A stretch of 64,000 nucleotides of DNA, taken from contig NZ_CP081297.1 in NCBI RefSeq assembly GCF_019711355.1, positions 2,679,957 through 2,743,956 of the forward strand, read 5' to 3'. The notes under the pieces were generated by a model, which saw nothing but the letters and a program-made list of their open reading frames with translations, was not told the DNA's origin and did no database searches. The first letter of the stretch is position 1; each line of letters begins with the position of its first letter. The stretch is from Qipengyuania psychrotolerans (GTDB taxonomy: Bacteria; Pseudomonadota; Alphaproteobacteria; Sphingomonadales; Sphingomonadaceae). Below, one piece after another: positions 35,244 through 44,605 of the stretch. The position numbers were made by a program, and so were the translations under genes.

Positions 35244-38143
35244 TGGTCCGAACTCCCTGCTGAATCCATCTGTTCGATCACGTCATCACAGCGTTCGCAC
35301 AGCGCGCCGTCCTCGGAAACCGAGGGCAGCAGGCGCCAGCAGCGGCCGCATTTGGATTCGCCGGTACGAGTGACAGTCACCGTATCGCTATCGCCGCGAG
35401 TCACTGACGCGGTGATGAACAGTTCGGCGAGATCTTCGTCCGAGAAGCCTTCCGGCACTGCGCTCGCTGGCACCGCCACTTCTGCTTCGAGGCTGGAGCG
35501 GATGGTCTTGTCACGGCGCAGCGGTTCGATTGCTTCGGTAACGCGTTCGCGAAGATCGCGCAGTTTTTCCCAGCGGCCGCCATCGGCGGTAACGCCGGGC
35601 ACCTTGGGCCAATCGAGCAAATGCACGCTGCCGCCTTCAGGATAGCGCGTGGTCCAGGCCTCTTCTGCCGTGAACACCAGCACCGGCGCGGCATAGCGCA
35701 CCAGTGCATGGAACAGCAGGTCGAGCACGGTGCGATATGCATTGCGCTTGGTGCTGTCCGGCCCGTCGCAATAGAGCACGTCCTTGCGGATATCGAAGTA
35801 GAACGCGGACAGGTCCTCGTTGCAGAAATCGACCAGCAGGCGGGTGTAGGTGTTGAAGTCGTATTCCTCGGCCGCCTTCTTCAGCTTGCCGTCGAGATCG
35901 GCGAGCAGGGCGAGGACATAGACTTCCAGTTCCGGAATCTCGCCCGCATCGCCCATGTCGCCGACAAACCCGTCGAGCGCGCCGAGCAGGTAGCGGAAGG
36001 TGTTGCGCAGACGGCGGTACTGGTCGCCCACGCCTTTGAGGATTTCATCGCCGATGCGGTGGTCTTCGGTGAAATCGACCGACAGCGCCCAGAGGCGGAT
36101 GATGTCCGCGCCATACTGTTCCATGACCTTGAGCGGGTCGATGGTGTTGCCGAGGCTCTTCGACATCTTCTTGCCATCGCTCGCCATGGTGAAGCCGTGG
36201 GTAAGTACGGCGTCATAGGGTGCGCGGCCCCGGGTGGCGGAGCTTTCAAGCAGCGAGGACTGGAACCAGCCGCGATGCTGGTCGCTGCCTTCGAGATAGA
36301 GATCGGCGGGCCAGCGTTGGTCTGGCCAGCGGTCACCTTCGAGTGTGAATGCGTGGGTACAGCCCGAATCGAACCACACGTCGAGAATGTCGGTGACCAT
36401 CTCGAATTCGCTGGCATCGTGATCATCGCCGAGGAATTCGGCCTTGCGGCTTTCGTCCCAGGCATCGACGCCTTGCTGCTTCACCGCTGCGACCACGCGG
36501 GCATTCACCTGCGGGTCCTGCAAATACGTGCCGTCTGCGCGCACGAAGAGCGTGATCGGCACTCCCCATGCGCGCTGGCGGGAAAGCACCCAGTCGGGGC
36601 GGCCTTCGACCATCGAACCGATGCGGCGGCGGCCCTTTTCGGGATAGAACTTCACCCGCTCGATTTCGCGCATGGCGATTTCGCGCAGGGTCGAGTGGTC
36701 CTTGCTCGTGGCCATGGCGATGGCTGCGCCGAAGCCTTCGGGCACGGCAACGTCGAAATCGCCCACGTCGAGCGGCTTGTCCATCGGCACGAACCACTGC
36801 GGCGTGCAGCGATAGATGACCTTTGCCTTCGAGCGCCAGCTATGCGGATAGGAGTGCGGGTAATCGTCGCTGGCCGAGAGCAGCGCGCCTGCTTCGCGCA
36901 GGTCCGAACAGATCGGCCCGTCCGGCGCATTGAACGGCTTGTTAATCACCGCGCGGCGACGGTCGTCATTGCCGCCGAGCCATTCCCAGTCGTCGCGATA
37001 GCGGCCATCGCCCATGACCGCGAAGACGGGCTCGATGCCGTGTTCACGGCAGAGCAGGAAGTCGTCCTCGCCATGGTCGGGCGACATATGGACGAGGCCC
37101 GTACCGCTGTCTGTGGTGACGAAATCGCCTGCGAGCAGCGGGCGCGGCTTCGCGTAGAAACCGCCGAGATGGTGCATTGGGTGGCGGGTGAGGGTTCCTG
37201 CGAGGCTCTCGCCAGTCCACATCCGGTCCGCTTTCCACCGCAGCAGTGCATCGGGATTATCCGGCATCCCGGCTTCGTCGATCAAGCTCAAACCGCTTCT
37301 TGCTAGGAATGCTTCTGCTAAGTCAGAGGCAACAAGATACTTGCCGGCACCGGTATTAAGCAATTCGTACGTCACGGTCGGCCCATAGGCCAAGGCCTGG
37401 TTCACCGGGATCGTCCACGGCGTGGTGGTCCAGATCACCGCGTGCGCGCCGACCAGTTCCTCGATCGGCGATTCCACGATTTCGAATGCCACGTCGATCT
37501 GGGTCGAGGTGATGTCCTCGTACTCGACTTCGGCTTCGGCCAGCGCGGTTTCTTCCACGGGCGACCACATAACCGGCTTCGATCCGCGATAGAGATTTCC
37601 GGCTTCGGCAAACTTCAGCAGTTCGGCAACGATGGTCGCTTCGCTTTCCGGCTGCATCGTCAGGTACGGATTGTCGAAATCCGCCATCAGGCCCAGGCGT
37701 TTGAGCTGTTCACGCTGAACATCGACCCAGCCCTGCGCATATTCGCGGCATTCCTGCCGGAATTCAGCCGCAGGCACTTCTTTCTTGTCGCGCTTCTTCT
37801 TGCGGTATTTTTCCTCGACCTTCCATTCGATCGGCAGGCCGTGGCAATCCCAGCCGGGCACGAAGGGCGCGTCCTTGCCGAGCAGCGTCTGCGACCGCAC
37901 GACCATGTCTTTCAGGATGCGGTTGAGCGCATGGCCGATATGCATGTCGCCATTGGCGTAAGGCGGGCCGTCGTGGAGGATGAACTTTTCGCGGCCCTTG
38001 CGGGTTTCGCGCAGCTCTTCGTAAATCCCGTCCTCCTGCCAGCGCGCAAGGATCTTCGGCTCCTTCTGGGGGAGGCCGGCCTTCATGGGGAAATCGGTCT
38101 TGGGAAGGAAGACCGTGTCTTTATAATCGCGCTGCTCTGACAT
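35240..38143 (-). CDS. ileS: Isoleucyl-tRNA synthetase
   Basis: Class I synthetase of 967 residues. The HIGH motif is in PPYANGDMHIGHALNRI (about 68-71), the editing CP1 domain includes VIWTTTPWTIPVNQ, and KMSKSLGNT is near residue 660. A C-terminal zinc module has CGRCW and CERCDDV. The ileS-lspA pair is classical. The start overlaps nothing; 41 bases separate it from the GDPD gene upstream. Confidence 0.97.
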   Translation of the reverse strand: MSEQRDYKDTVFLPKTDFPMKAGLPQKEPKILARWQEDGIYEELRETRKGREKFILHDGPPYANGDMHIGHALNRILKDMVVRSQTLLGKDAPFVPGWDCHGLPIEWKVEEKYRKKKRDKKEVPAAEFRQECREYAQGWVDVQREQLKRLGLMADFDNPYLTMQPESEATIVAELLKFAEAGNLYRGSKPVMWSPVEETALAEAEVEYEDITSTQIDVAFEIVESPIEELVGAHAVIWTTTPWTIPVNQALAYGPTVTYELLNTGAGKYLVASDLAEAFLARSGLSLIDEAGMPDNPDALLRWKADRMWTGESLAGTLTRHPMHHLGGFYAKPRPLLAGDFVTTDSGTGLVHMSPDHGEDDFLLCREHGIEPVFAVMGDGRYRDDWEWLGGNDDRRRAVINKPFNAPDGPICSDLREAGALLSASDDYPHSYPHSWRSKAKVIYRCTPQWFVPMDKPLDVGDFDVAVPEGFGAAIAMATSKDHSTLREIAMREIERVKFYPEKGRRRIGSMVEGRPDWVLSRQRAWGVPITLFVRADGTYLQDPQVNARVVAAVKQQGVDAWDESRKAEFLGDDHDASEFEMVTDILDVWFDSGCTHAFTLEGDRWPDQRWPADLYLEGSDQHRGWFQSSLLESSATRGRAPYDAVLTHGFTMASDGKKMSKSLGNTIDPLKVMEQYGADIIRLWALSVDFTEDHRIGDEILKGVGDQYRRLRNTFRYLLGALDGFVGDMGDAGEIPELEVYVLALLADLDGKLKKAAEEYDFNTYTRLLVDFCNEDLSAFYFDIRKDVLYCDGPDSTKRNAYRTVLDLLFHALVRYAAPVLVFTAEEAWTTRYPEGGSVHLLDWPKVPGVTADGGRWEKLRDLRERVTEAIEPLRRDKTIRSSLEAEVAVPASAVPEGFSDEDLAELFITASVTRGDSDTVTVTRTGESKCGRCWRLLPSVSEDGALCERCDDVIEQMDSAGSSDQ

Positions 38144-38184
38144 AATCGCTGGCCGTTAGGGGATTTGGGCGGGGCTTTAAAGCA

Positions 38185-39243
38185 TCAATCGCTGCGGGCG
38201 GCCCGGCGGCGTTTCAATGCGGCTTCACTGGCTTCCCATTCCTGCACCGTGCGGTCGTCATATCCTGACCGCAGGGCGGGCTGCATGGTGAAGGCGTCTT
38301 CGATCCAGATATAGCCGTTGAAGCTCGATGGAACTTGGGTGAATTGCTCCGGCAAAATGAGGCCGGTATTGGGTTCTCCGTCCACCTGCGGGCCGGTGAC
38401 GATGACATGGCCGCCGTGGCTGTCCATCCGGTCGATCAGGCGGTTGGGCCAGCCCCAGAACGCATATTGCCGGTTGAGCGGGATGACCATCGTTTCGCCG
38501 CGGCAGCTTTGCGGCAGATAACCGGTCCAGCCATAGAGCACGTAGTCGCTGCTGCACTGCCTGGCGCCCTCGACGCTCCACGCCCAGGCATCGGGGTAGA
38601 GTTCGCGGATGCGGGCGACTGGTGCCGGATGGCCATAGAAAGCATCGCGTTTCCTGACCGGATCGCGTCCGGCCTCCTTCAGCTTGGCCGCCAGCAGGTC
38701 AGCTTCTGCAGGATTGTCCGACTTGAAATTGAACATGAGCCGTTCGCGCCCATAAAGCTGGCTCAGCAATTCGCCGATTTCGGGCATCTGGCCCACGCCC
38801 TTGCCGCGGAACGGATAGATCTTGCCGCCATCAGCGGTATAGCCGTGGCCGATATCGAGCGCTTTCAACTCAGCCAGCGTCTTGTCGCGGACCGGGCCGG
38901 ACCCGTCGGTGCGGCAATCGAGTGTCCAGTCGTGGAACAGGACAATCTCGCCATCGCTGGTGGGTGCGATGTCGACTTCGGCCATCGACACGCCCAGTTT
39001 GAAGGCGCGCTGGACGCCCGCGAGAGTATTTTCGAGATAGTCGTGATACGGCTGCTCGATCAGGGTCGCAGTGCATGTGTCCCGGCCGATACCGGCGCGC
39101 GGAAATTCCTGCGCCAGACCGCGATGTGCAATCAGCTTGACTGGCTCCTTGGGCTCCGGTGCGATCCAGCTGGCGTTGAGAATGGTGAGCGCGAGAAAGG
39201 CAATCGCAACCGCGAAGGCGATTCGCTTGAGGCGGCTTTTCAT
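38185..39243 (-). CDS. Glycerophosphodiester phosphodiesterase-family protein
   Basis: A 352-residue GDPD TIM-barrel protein with an N-terminal signal anchor (about 7-27). Catalytic and metal residues appear in LIAHRGLAQ (HR), YLENTLAGVQRAFKLG, EVDIAPTSDGEIVLFHD (ExD...HD) and LDCRTDGSGPV. The anchor predicts periplasmic action on glycerophosphodiesters from phospholipids, but the mid-region differs from GlpQ, so the substrate is uncertain. It overlaps ribF by ATGA within the long operon. Confidence 0.85.
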   Translation of the reverse strand: MKSRLKRIAFAVAIAFLALTILNASWIAPEPKEPVKLIAHRGLAQEFPRAGIGRDTCTATLIEQPYHDYLENTLAGVQRAFKLGVSMAEVDIAPTSDGEIVLFHDWTLDCRTDGSGPVRDKTLAELKALDIGHGYTADGGKIYPFRGKGVGQMPEIGELLSQLYGRERLMFNFKSDNPAEADLLAAKLKEAGRDPVRKRDAFYGHPAPVARIRELYPDAWAWSVEGARQCSSDYVLYGWTGYLPQSCRGETMVIPLNRQYAFWGWPNRLIDRMDSHGGHVIVTGPQVDGEPNTGLILPEQFTQVPSSFNGYIWIEDAFTMQPALRSGYDDRTVQEWEASEAALKRRRAARSD

Positions 39244-40166
39244 GAAAGGAGGTCTTTTGCCTTTTCGCAGTCACGCGCCATCTGTGCGGTCAGCTCGTCA
39301 AGCGAATCGAATTTCGCCTCGCCGCGCAGGAAATGGTGGAAGGCCACCTCGATTTTCTGGCCGTAAAGATCGCCGGTAAAATCGAAAAAATAAGGCTCGA
39401 GCAATTCCTTGGGCGGTTCGAATTGCGGGCGCACGCCGATGTTGGCGGCACCTTTCAATTCCTCGCCGGTCGACAGGATACGGCCCGTGACGGCGTAGAT
39501 GCCGTATTTGGGGCGTAGGTACTGTTCGATGGACAGGTTCGCGGTGGGATACCCGATTTCTCGCCCGCGCTTATCGCCATGTTCCACGATACCGCGAATC
39601 GCGAACGGGCGGGTCAAAAGGCGCGCGGCTTCCTGCGGGTTGCCTTCGCGCAAGGCGTCGCGCACACGGCTGGAAGAAACGGGTTCGCCGCCATCCATGA
39701 CCGGCGCAACCGCGCGCGCCTCGATGCCGATCTCGCGGCCCAGCGTCTGAAGCACCTCGCGGTTCCCGCCCCGGCCCTTGCCGAAGGTGAAGTCTTCGCC
39801 CGTAACGACGCCTGCTACGCCGAGATGCTCGGCGAGCAGGACTTTCACGAAGTCTTCTGCCGTCGTTCCGGCCAGTTCGCCATCGAAGTGGAATACCAGC
39901 ATCGCGGTAGCCCCGGCAGCAAGGTAAAGCTCCTGCCGCTGCTCCAGCGTCGTCAGGCGAAACGGCTCTGCATCGGGCTTGAAATGGCGCACGGGATGCG
40001 GATCGAAAGTCGCAATGATGGAGGGGCGGCCTTCGGCGCGCGCCCAGTCGATCGCTTCCTTGGCGACGGCCTGATGGCCGAGATGAAACCCGTCGAAATT
40101 GCCCAGCGCGATGATTGCACCGCGCAGGCTTTCGGGCAGCGGTTCGCGGTGGTCGAGAAACCTCAC
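39240..40166 (-). CDS. ribF: Bifunctional riboflavin kinase / FAD synthetase
   Basis: Makes FMN then FAD. The 308-residue protein has the N-terminal nucleotidyltransferase domain (ALGNFDGFHLGHQAV, ATFDPHPVRHF, VVTGEDFTFGKGRGGN) and the C-terminal flavokinase domain (GYPTANLSIEQYLRPKYGIYAV, LEPYFFDFTGDLYGQKIEV). ribF next to ileS-lspA is a common bacterial order; here a GDPD gene has come between. It overlaps folA by ATGA. Confidence 0.95.
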   Translation of the reverse strand: MRFLDHREPLPESLRGAIIALGNFDGFHLGHQAVAKEAIDWARAEGRPSIIATFDPHPVRHFKPDAEPFRLTTLEQRQELYLAAGATAMLVFHFDGELAGTTAEDFVKVLLAEHLGVAGVVTGEDFTFGKGRGGNREVLQTLGREIGIEARAVAPVMDGGEPVSSSRVRDALREGNPQEAARLLTRPFAIRGIVEHGDKRGREIGYPTANLSIEQYLRPKYGIYAVTGRILSTGEELKGAANIGVRPQFEPPKELLEPYFFDFTGDLYGQKIEVAFHHFLRGEAKFDSLDELTAQMARDCEKAKDLLS

Positions 40167-40651
40167 TGAACCGCCTCTCTGATACGGGTGTAGGTGAGGA
40201 AGGAATACGGCGGCTTTTGGTCCTGCGCGTCAAAGTCCTCGCGCCCGGCAACTTCCCATTCCGGGCCAAGCGCGGACATGAAGACATCGCCTTCGAAGTC
40301 GTGGTGGATTTGCGTAAGTTCGACACGGTCCGACAGCGGCAGGAAGACATCGAAAATCGCCGCGCCGCCAATGACCGCAGCATCGTCGCCAGCTGTGGCG
40401 ATAGCCTCCTCGACAGAGCGGACCACTTCCGCTCCGGTGGAATCCCAGCGCTGCTTGCGGGTCAGCACGATATGGCGGCGGCCGGGCAGAAGGCCAGGCA
40501 GGCTTTCGAAGGTCTTGCGGCCCATGATCATCGGCTTGCCCATAGTCAGCGCCTTGAAGCGCTTGAGATCGGCAGGCAAATGCCATGGCAACTGCCCGTC
40601 CTTGCCGATCGCGCCATTGGCGGCGCGGGCATAGATGCAGAACAGGCTCAT
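40163..40651 (-). CDS. folA: Dihydrofolate reductase
   Basis: NADPH-dependent reduction of dihydrofolate, 162 residues. Motifs are ARAANGAIGKDGQLPWHLPADLKRF near the N-terminus (substrate and cofactor), MIMGRKTFESLPGLLPGRRH, VIGGAAIFDVFLPLSDRVEL and EGDVFMSAL. It overlaps purK upstream and ribF downstream by four bases each. thyA, the usual neighbour, is absent. Confidence 0.95.
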   Translation of the reverse strand: MSLFCIYARAANGAIGKDGQLPWHLPADLKRFKALTMGKPMIMGRKTFESLPGLLPGRRHIVLTRKQRWDSTGAEVVRSVEEAIATAGDDAAVIGGAAIFDVFLPLSDRVELTQIHHDFEGDVFMSALGPEWEVAGREDFDAQDQKPPYSFLTYTRIREAVQ

Positions 40652-41706
40652 GAGCGGGTCAGGCGGGTGAGGTGGCCCATCTTGCGGCCTTCGCGCACTT
40701 CGCTCTTGCCGTAATCGTGCAGGTGCGTGTCGGCGTCGGCAAGAAAGGCATGCGCGCCTTCGATCTCGGTGCCGAGGATGTTACGCATTTCGACCGCCTC
40801 GGCGATGGTGCGTGTGTCACCTAGCGGTAGGCCGGCTACGGCACGGATGTGGTTTTCGAACTGGCTGGTGGCCGCTCCCTCGATCGTCCAGTGGCCCGAA
40901 TTGTGGACCCGCGGTGCCATCTCGTTGAAGATCGGGCCTTCGTGGGTGGCAAAGAATTCCAGCGTCAACACGCCAACATAGTTGAGCGCTTGCGCGACCT
41001 TTCCGGCCAGCTTGCGGGCTTCTTCGACCTGGGCATCGACCACTTTGCCAGCAGGCAGGAGCGAGGCGGCCAGGACGCCGCCCTCATGCGTGTTGCGCGC
41101 GCTATCCCAGAAGCGGACTTCACCGTTCTGCCCCCTGACGAGGATGACCGAAAATTCGGCCCTGAATTCAACGAAGCCTTCGTAGATTGCCGCGGCATCG
41201 GGCATTTTCAGCCCCGCTGCATCGCGTCCCGACATGATGCGCCACTGGCCTTTGCCGTCATAACCGTCACGCCGTGTCTTGAGGATGCCGGGCGCGCCGA
41301 GCCGGTCGGCCGCAGCTTCCAGATCAGTGCGCGAGTCTACTTTCGCATAGGCTGCGGGCCTGCCGCCAAGGTCTTCGACGAAGCGTTTCTCGCTGAGCCG
41401 GTCCTGCGCGGTTTCCAGCGCCCTTGGGTCGGGGAAAATCTGGTCGGCGGGAAAGGCGCGCGCGGTTTCGACCGGCACGTTCTCGAATTCCCAGGTCACC
41501 ACGTCGCAGCGTGCGGCAAAGGCTGCCAGCGCCTCCTTGTCGTCCCATTCGTTGGTGAAAAAATCTTCGCACACTGCAGCAGCGACATTGTCGCCTTCGG
41601 GCGAATATCCGATGCAGCGATAGCCGAGCTGGGCGGCGGCGACCGCCATCATCCGGCCAAGCTGGCCTCCGCCAAGGATGCCGATCGTGGAGCCGCGTTT
41701 GAGCAT
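40648..41706 (-). CDS. purK: N5-carboxyaminoimidazole ribonucleotide synthase
   Basis: ATP-grasp enzyme of purine synthesis, 352 residues. Motifs are TIGILGGGQLGRMMAVAAAQ at the N-terminus, VVTWEFENVPVETA, LKTRRDGYDGKGQW and NEMAPRVHNSGHWTIEGA. Its start at 41706 shares one base with the purE stop (TGATG). With PurE it converts AIR to CAIR via N5-CAIR. Confidence 0.96.
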   Translation of the reverse strand: MLKRGSTIGILGGGQLGRMMAVAAAQLGYRCIGYSPEGDNVAAAVCEDFFTNEWDDKEALAAFAARCDVVTWEFENVPVETARAFPADQIFPDPRALETAQDRLSEKRFVEDLGGRPAAYAKVDSRTDLEAAADRLGAPGILKTRRDGYDGKGQWRIMSGRDAAGLKMPDAAAIYEGFVEFRAEFSVILVRGQNGEVRFWDSARNTHEGGVLAASLLPAGKVVDAQVEEARKLAGKVAQALNYVGVLTLEFFATHEGPIFNEMAPRVHNSGHWTIEGAATSQFENHIRAVAGLPLGDTRTIAEAVEMRNILGTEIEGAHAFLADADTHLHDYGKSEVREGRKMGHLTRLTRS

Positions 41707-42188
41707 CAGTCCTGCGGCCGCTGCGCCACGGCATCGCTGCGCGCCTGGCGCCATGCCTTGAGCCGGTTGGCCAGCTCTTCGTCATTGTTGGCCAACATTG
41801 CTGCGGCGAACAGGCCGGCGTTGGTTGCGCCCGCTTCGCCAATGGCCAAAGTGCCGACGGGTACGCCTGCGGGCATCTGGACAATGGAAAGCAGGCTGTC
41901 TTCGCCGGACAACGCTTTGGATTGCACCGGCACGCCCAGCACGGGAATGTGGGTGAGGGCGGCAATCATGCCCGGGAGGTGTGCTGCCCCGCCTGCACCC
42001 GCGATGATGACCTGGAAGCCAGCATCCGCCGCGCCCTTGGCAAAGTCGTACATCCGGTCCGGCGTGCGGTGAGCCGACACGATGCGCACATCGGTTTCGA
42101 CGCCCAGTTCGTCCAGCACCTCAGCGGCGCAGGTCATGGTCTTCCAGTCGGACTGGCTCCCCATGACGATCGCGACCTTTGCCCCCAT
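41706..42188 (-). CDS. purE: N5-carboxyaminoimidazole ribonucleotide mutase
   Basis: Class I PurE of 160 residues. Motifs are [20 protein letters not shown] at the N-terminus, [33 protein letters not shown] and [20 protein letters not shown], covering the CAIR site. It stands three bases after the gpmA stop and is coupled to purK. Confidence 0.96.
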   Translation of the reverse strand: MGAKVAIVMGSQSDWKTMTCAAEVLDELGVETDVRIVSAHRTPDRMYDFAKGAADAGFQVIIAGAGGAAHLPGMIAALTHIPVLGVPVQSKALSGEDSLLSIVQMPAGVPVGTLAIGEAGATNAGLFAAAMLANNDEELANRLKAWRQARSDAVAQRPQD

Positions 42189-42190
42189 GA

Positions 42191-42877
42191 TCAGCTATCC
42201 TTCAGGTAATATCGTTCGCCGGCGACCTTCGTCCCGTCGAAATCGTAGATAATCGGCTGTCCGGTCGGGATTTCCAGCCCGGTGATCTCGTCGTCGGAGA
42301 TGTTCGACAGGTGCTTCACCAGTGCGCGCAAGCTGTTGCCGTGGGCAGAGATGATGACATTCTCTCCCTTGGCCAGCTGCGGCAGGATCGCTTCTTCCCA
42401 ATAGGGCAGCACGCGTTCGATGGTGAGTTTGAGGCTTTCGGTGCGCGGCACGTCGATCCCCGCGTAACGCGGGTCGTTCGACAGGTCGAATTCGCTACCC
42501 GGTTCAAGTTCGGGCGGCGGCACGTCGAAGCTGCGGCGCCAGATATGGACTTGCTCGTCCCCGTGGCGCTCGCGCGTTTCCTGTTTGTCGAGACCGGTCA
42601 GGCCGCCATAATGGCGTTCGTTCAAATGCCAGTCGCGGGTCACCGGAATCCACGAGCGGTCGCAAGCATCAAGCGCGATGTTCATTGTCCTTATTGCGCG
42701 TTTCTGGACACTGGTGAAGGCGACCGTGGGCAGAACGCCCTTGGCTTTCATCAGTTCGCCCGCCTCGCGCGCTTCTGCTTCGCCCTTTTCGGTCAGGTCG
42801 ACATCCCACCAGCCGGTGAAACGGTTGGCGAGGTTCCACTCGCTCTGGCCGTGGCGAACAAGAATAAGCTTGGACAT
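42191..42877 (-). CDS. gpmA: 2,3-bisphosphoglycerate-dependent phosphoglycerate mutase
   Basis: Glycolytic/gluconeogenic enzyme of 228 residues. The phosphohistidine motif is [18 protein letters not shown] at the N-terminus, with [21 protein letters not shown] and the second catalytic His in [17 protein letters not shown]. Start [10 protein letters not shown] at 42877 is preferred over an in-frame ATG five codons upstream. It heads the run purE-purK-folA-ribF-GDPD-ileS-lspA. Confidence 0.95.
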   Translation of the reverse strand: MSKLILVRHGQSEWNLANRFTGWWDVDLTEKGEAEAREAGELMKAKGVLPTVAFTSVQKRAIRTMNIALDACDRSWIPVTRDWHLNERHYGGLTGLDKQETRERHGDEQVHIWRRSFDVPPPELEPGSEFDLSNDPRYAGIDVPRTESLKLTIERVLPYWEEAILPQLAKGENVIISAHGNSLRALVKHLSNISDDEITGLEIPTGQPIIYDFDGTKVAGERYYLKDS

Positions 42878-42912
42878 CGTCGCTCCGTTCATCCCCTCAG
42901 GAGCAAGGCGCG

Positions 42913-43068
42913 TTAGCTGGCATCGCCCTGATTGGGAAGGGCATCGCCGTCCGATTCGCGGATTTCACTCTGGAGCCCCCTGGCCTGCGACTTGCGGCGG
43001 CGCAGGTTCTCACGAAGTTTCGCGGCAAGGCGTTCTTCACGGGTCATCTTGTCGTCGGGACTGTTCAT
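42913..43068 (-). CDS. Small basic conserved protein
   Basis: A 51-residue protein beginning [20 protein letters not shown], then a run of Arg and Lys residues, and an acidic tail. It is highly charged and predicted helical, without a known domain. Similar short proteins occur in sphingomonads, by recollection. It lies 35 bases upstream of gpmA on the same strand and may be the true first gene of that operon. An in-frame upstream extension to 43152 is less likely. Confidence 0.55.
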   Translation of the reverse strand: MNSPDDKMTREERLAAKLRENLRRRKSQARGLQSEIRESDGDALPNQGDAS

Positions 43069-43180
43069 GGCGCAATCTTTTGCGAATTTTGCATCACGCT
43101 GCAAGCGAAGGTTGACTTTCGCGGCGCCGGTGACAATAGCGCGCGCCTCCACCTCGCAAGCATTCTTGCGCAGGTTATGT

Positions 43181-43255
43181 GCCGCGGTAGCTCAGTGGTA
43201 GAGCGCACCCTTGGTAAGGGTGAGGCCGAGAGTTCAATTCTCTCTCGTGGCACCA
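43181..43255 (+). tRNA. tRNA-Thr (GGT anticodon)
   Basis: A 75-base cloverleaf with encoded CCA. The acceptor GCCGCGG pairs with TCGTGGC using two G-T pairs. The D arm is GCTC/GAGC, the anticodon stem CACCC/GGGTG with loop TTGGTAA (anticodon GGT, reading ACC and ACT), and the T arm GAGAG/CTCTC with TTCAATT. Confidence 0.97.
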
Positions 43256-43403
43256 TTTTCCCGTTTTTGTTTTGGACCCTCAGGCGCGCGGTGCGCGGCC
43301 TTCGCCGCGGCGGCCGTTCGGCCTTTGGCTGACGCGACCAAGCGACTTGCGTGCTGTGCCTGCTTCGTGCAGCGCTTTGCGAGCAAACGGGGAGTATGCA
43401 CCG

Positions 43404-44573
43404 ATGGATTTCCGCCTGACCGATCAGCAGCGCGAGCTTCAGGATGCCGCGCGGACTTTCTCGCGCAAGGAACTGCCGGATCTGGCGCGGGAGATGGAGG
43501 AGAAGGACTTCCCCGTTCCCGCCGATATGGTGCGGCGATACGGAGAGATGGGGTTCCTCGGCGTCAATCTGCCGGAAGAGTACGGCGGCCTGGGCCTGGG
43601 CCATGTCGAAGCGCTGCTGGTGCTCGAACAGTTCGCGATGATTTCGAATGCGGTCGCTTTCCCGATTTTCGAGGCGCTGGTCGGGCCGGTACGCACGGTG
43701 GAGCGGTTTGCCTCGGGTTCGCTCAAGCAGCAGATCCTGCCTCAAGTCATTTCGGGCGAAGCGACGGTGGCGGTCTCCATGTCGGAACCGGACGCCGGAA
43801 CTGCGCTCACCGATCTCACCACGCGTGCTCAGCAGCATGGCGATCATTACATCCTCGACGGCGCCAAGCGCTGGACCTCAGGTGCGGGCCACGCGCGCTA
43901 CTATGTTGTCTATACGCGCCTGTCCGATGCGCCGGGTGCGAAGGGCATCGGCGCATTGCTGGTCGACAAGGAAATGGACGGGGTGAGTTTCGGCAAGCGT
44001 GAAAGCCTGATGGGTTTTCGCGGTATCGACACCCGCGACATCGCGTTTGACGGGGTGAAAGTCCCCAAGGGCAATGAAATCGTGCCGGCTGGCGGCTTCG
44101 GCAAGCTGATGAGCGCCTTCGGACTGGAGCGCTGCGGCAATGCCACGCAATCACTCGGCCTCGCAGCTGGCGCGCTGGAGCAGGCCACGGAGTATGTGCA
44201 GGAGCGCAAGGCTTTCGGCAAACCGATCGTCGACTTCCAGGCGGTCCAGATGCGGCTGGCGGAAATGGCGATGCAGGTGGAGGCGGCGCGGCTCCTGATC
44301 TACCGCGCTGCGGCCAATGCCGAACATCTCGAAGGCGGGCTACCGAGCGTTTACGAAAGCTCGACTGCGAAATGCTTTGCCAATGAAATCGTGCGGTCGG
44401 TTACGGCGAACGGGATGCAGGTGATGGGCGGCTATGGCTATCACAAGGAATACGGCATGGAGCAGCGCGTCCGCGACGGTTTTGCGTGGGGTATCGCTGG
44501 CGGAACCACCGACGTGCAGAAAACCAATATCGCCGCGGCAATCGTCGGGCGCAGGTTTGATCAAAGGCGTTGA
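43404..44573 (+). CDS. Acyl-CoA dehydrogenase
   Basis: FAD enzyme of 389 residues that passes electrons to ETF (etfAB are in this window). Motifs are LTDQQRELQDAARTFSRKEL, GFLGVNLPEEYGGLGLG, VAVSMSEPDAGTAL (flavin contact), FGLERCGNATQSLGLAAGAL and ERKAFGKPIVDFQAVQMRLA. The C-terminal QVMGGYGYHKEYGMEQRVRD is typical. ATG 43404 has GGGGAG upstream. Substrate chain length cannot be read from the sequence. Confidence 0.93.
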   Translation: MDFRLTDQQRELQDAARTFSRKELPDLAREMEEKDFPVPADMVRRYGEMGFLGVNLPEEYGGLGLGHVEALLVLEQFAMISNAVAFPIFEALVGPVRTVERFASGSLKQQILPQVISGEATVAVSMSEPDAGTALTDLTTRAQQHGDHYILDGAKRWTSGAGHARYYVVYTRLSDAPGAKGIGALLVDKEMDGVSFGKRESLMGFRGIDTRDIAFDGVKVPKGNEIVPAGGFGKLMSAFGLERCGNATQSLGLAAGALEQATEYVQERKAFGKPIVDFQAVQMRLAEMAMQVEAARLLIYRAAANAEHLEGGLPSVYESSTAKCFANEIVRSVTANGMQVMGGYGYHKEYGMEQRVRDGFAWGIAGGTTDVQKTNIAAAIVGRRFDQRR

Positions 44574-44605
44574 TCGCCAAGGCTGTATTGCATAGGCAGG
44601 ACGCC

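Noticed and set aside
35621..37306. A 561-codon plus-strand frame antisense to ileS
   Set aside because: It mirrors ileS codons, has no recognisable domain and no ribosome binding site; IleS motifs are intact on the minus strand.
40849..42072. A 407-codon plus-strand frame antisense to purK and purE
   Set aside because: PurK and PurE signatures are complete on the other strand.
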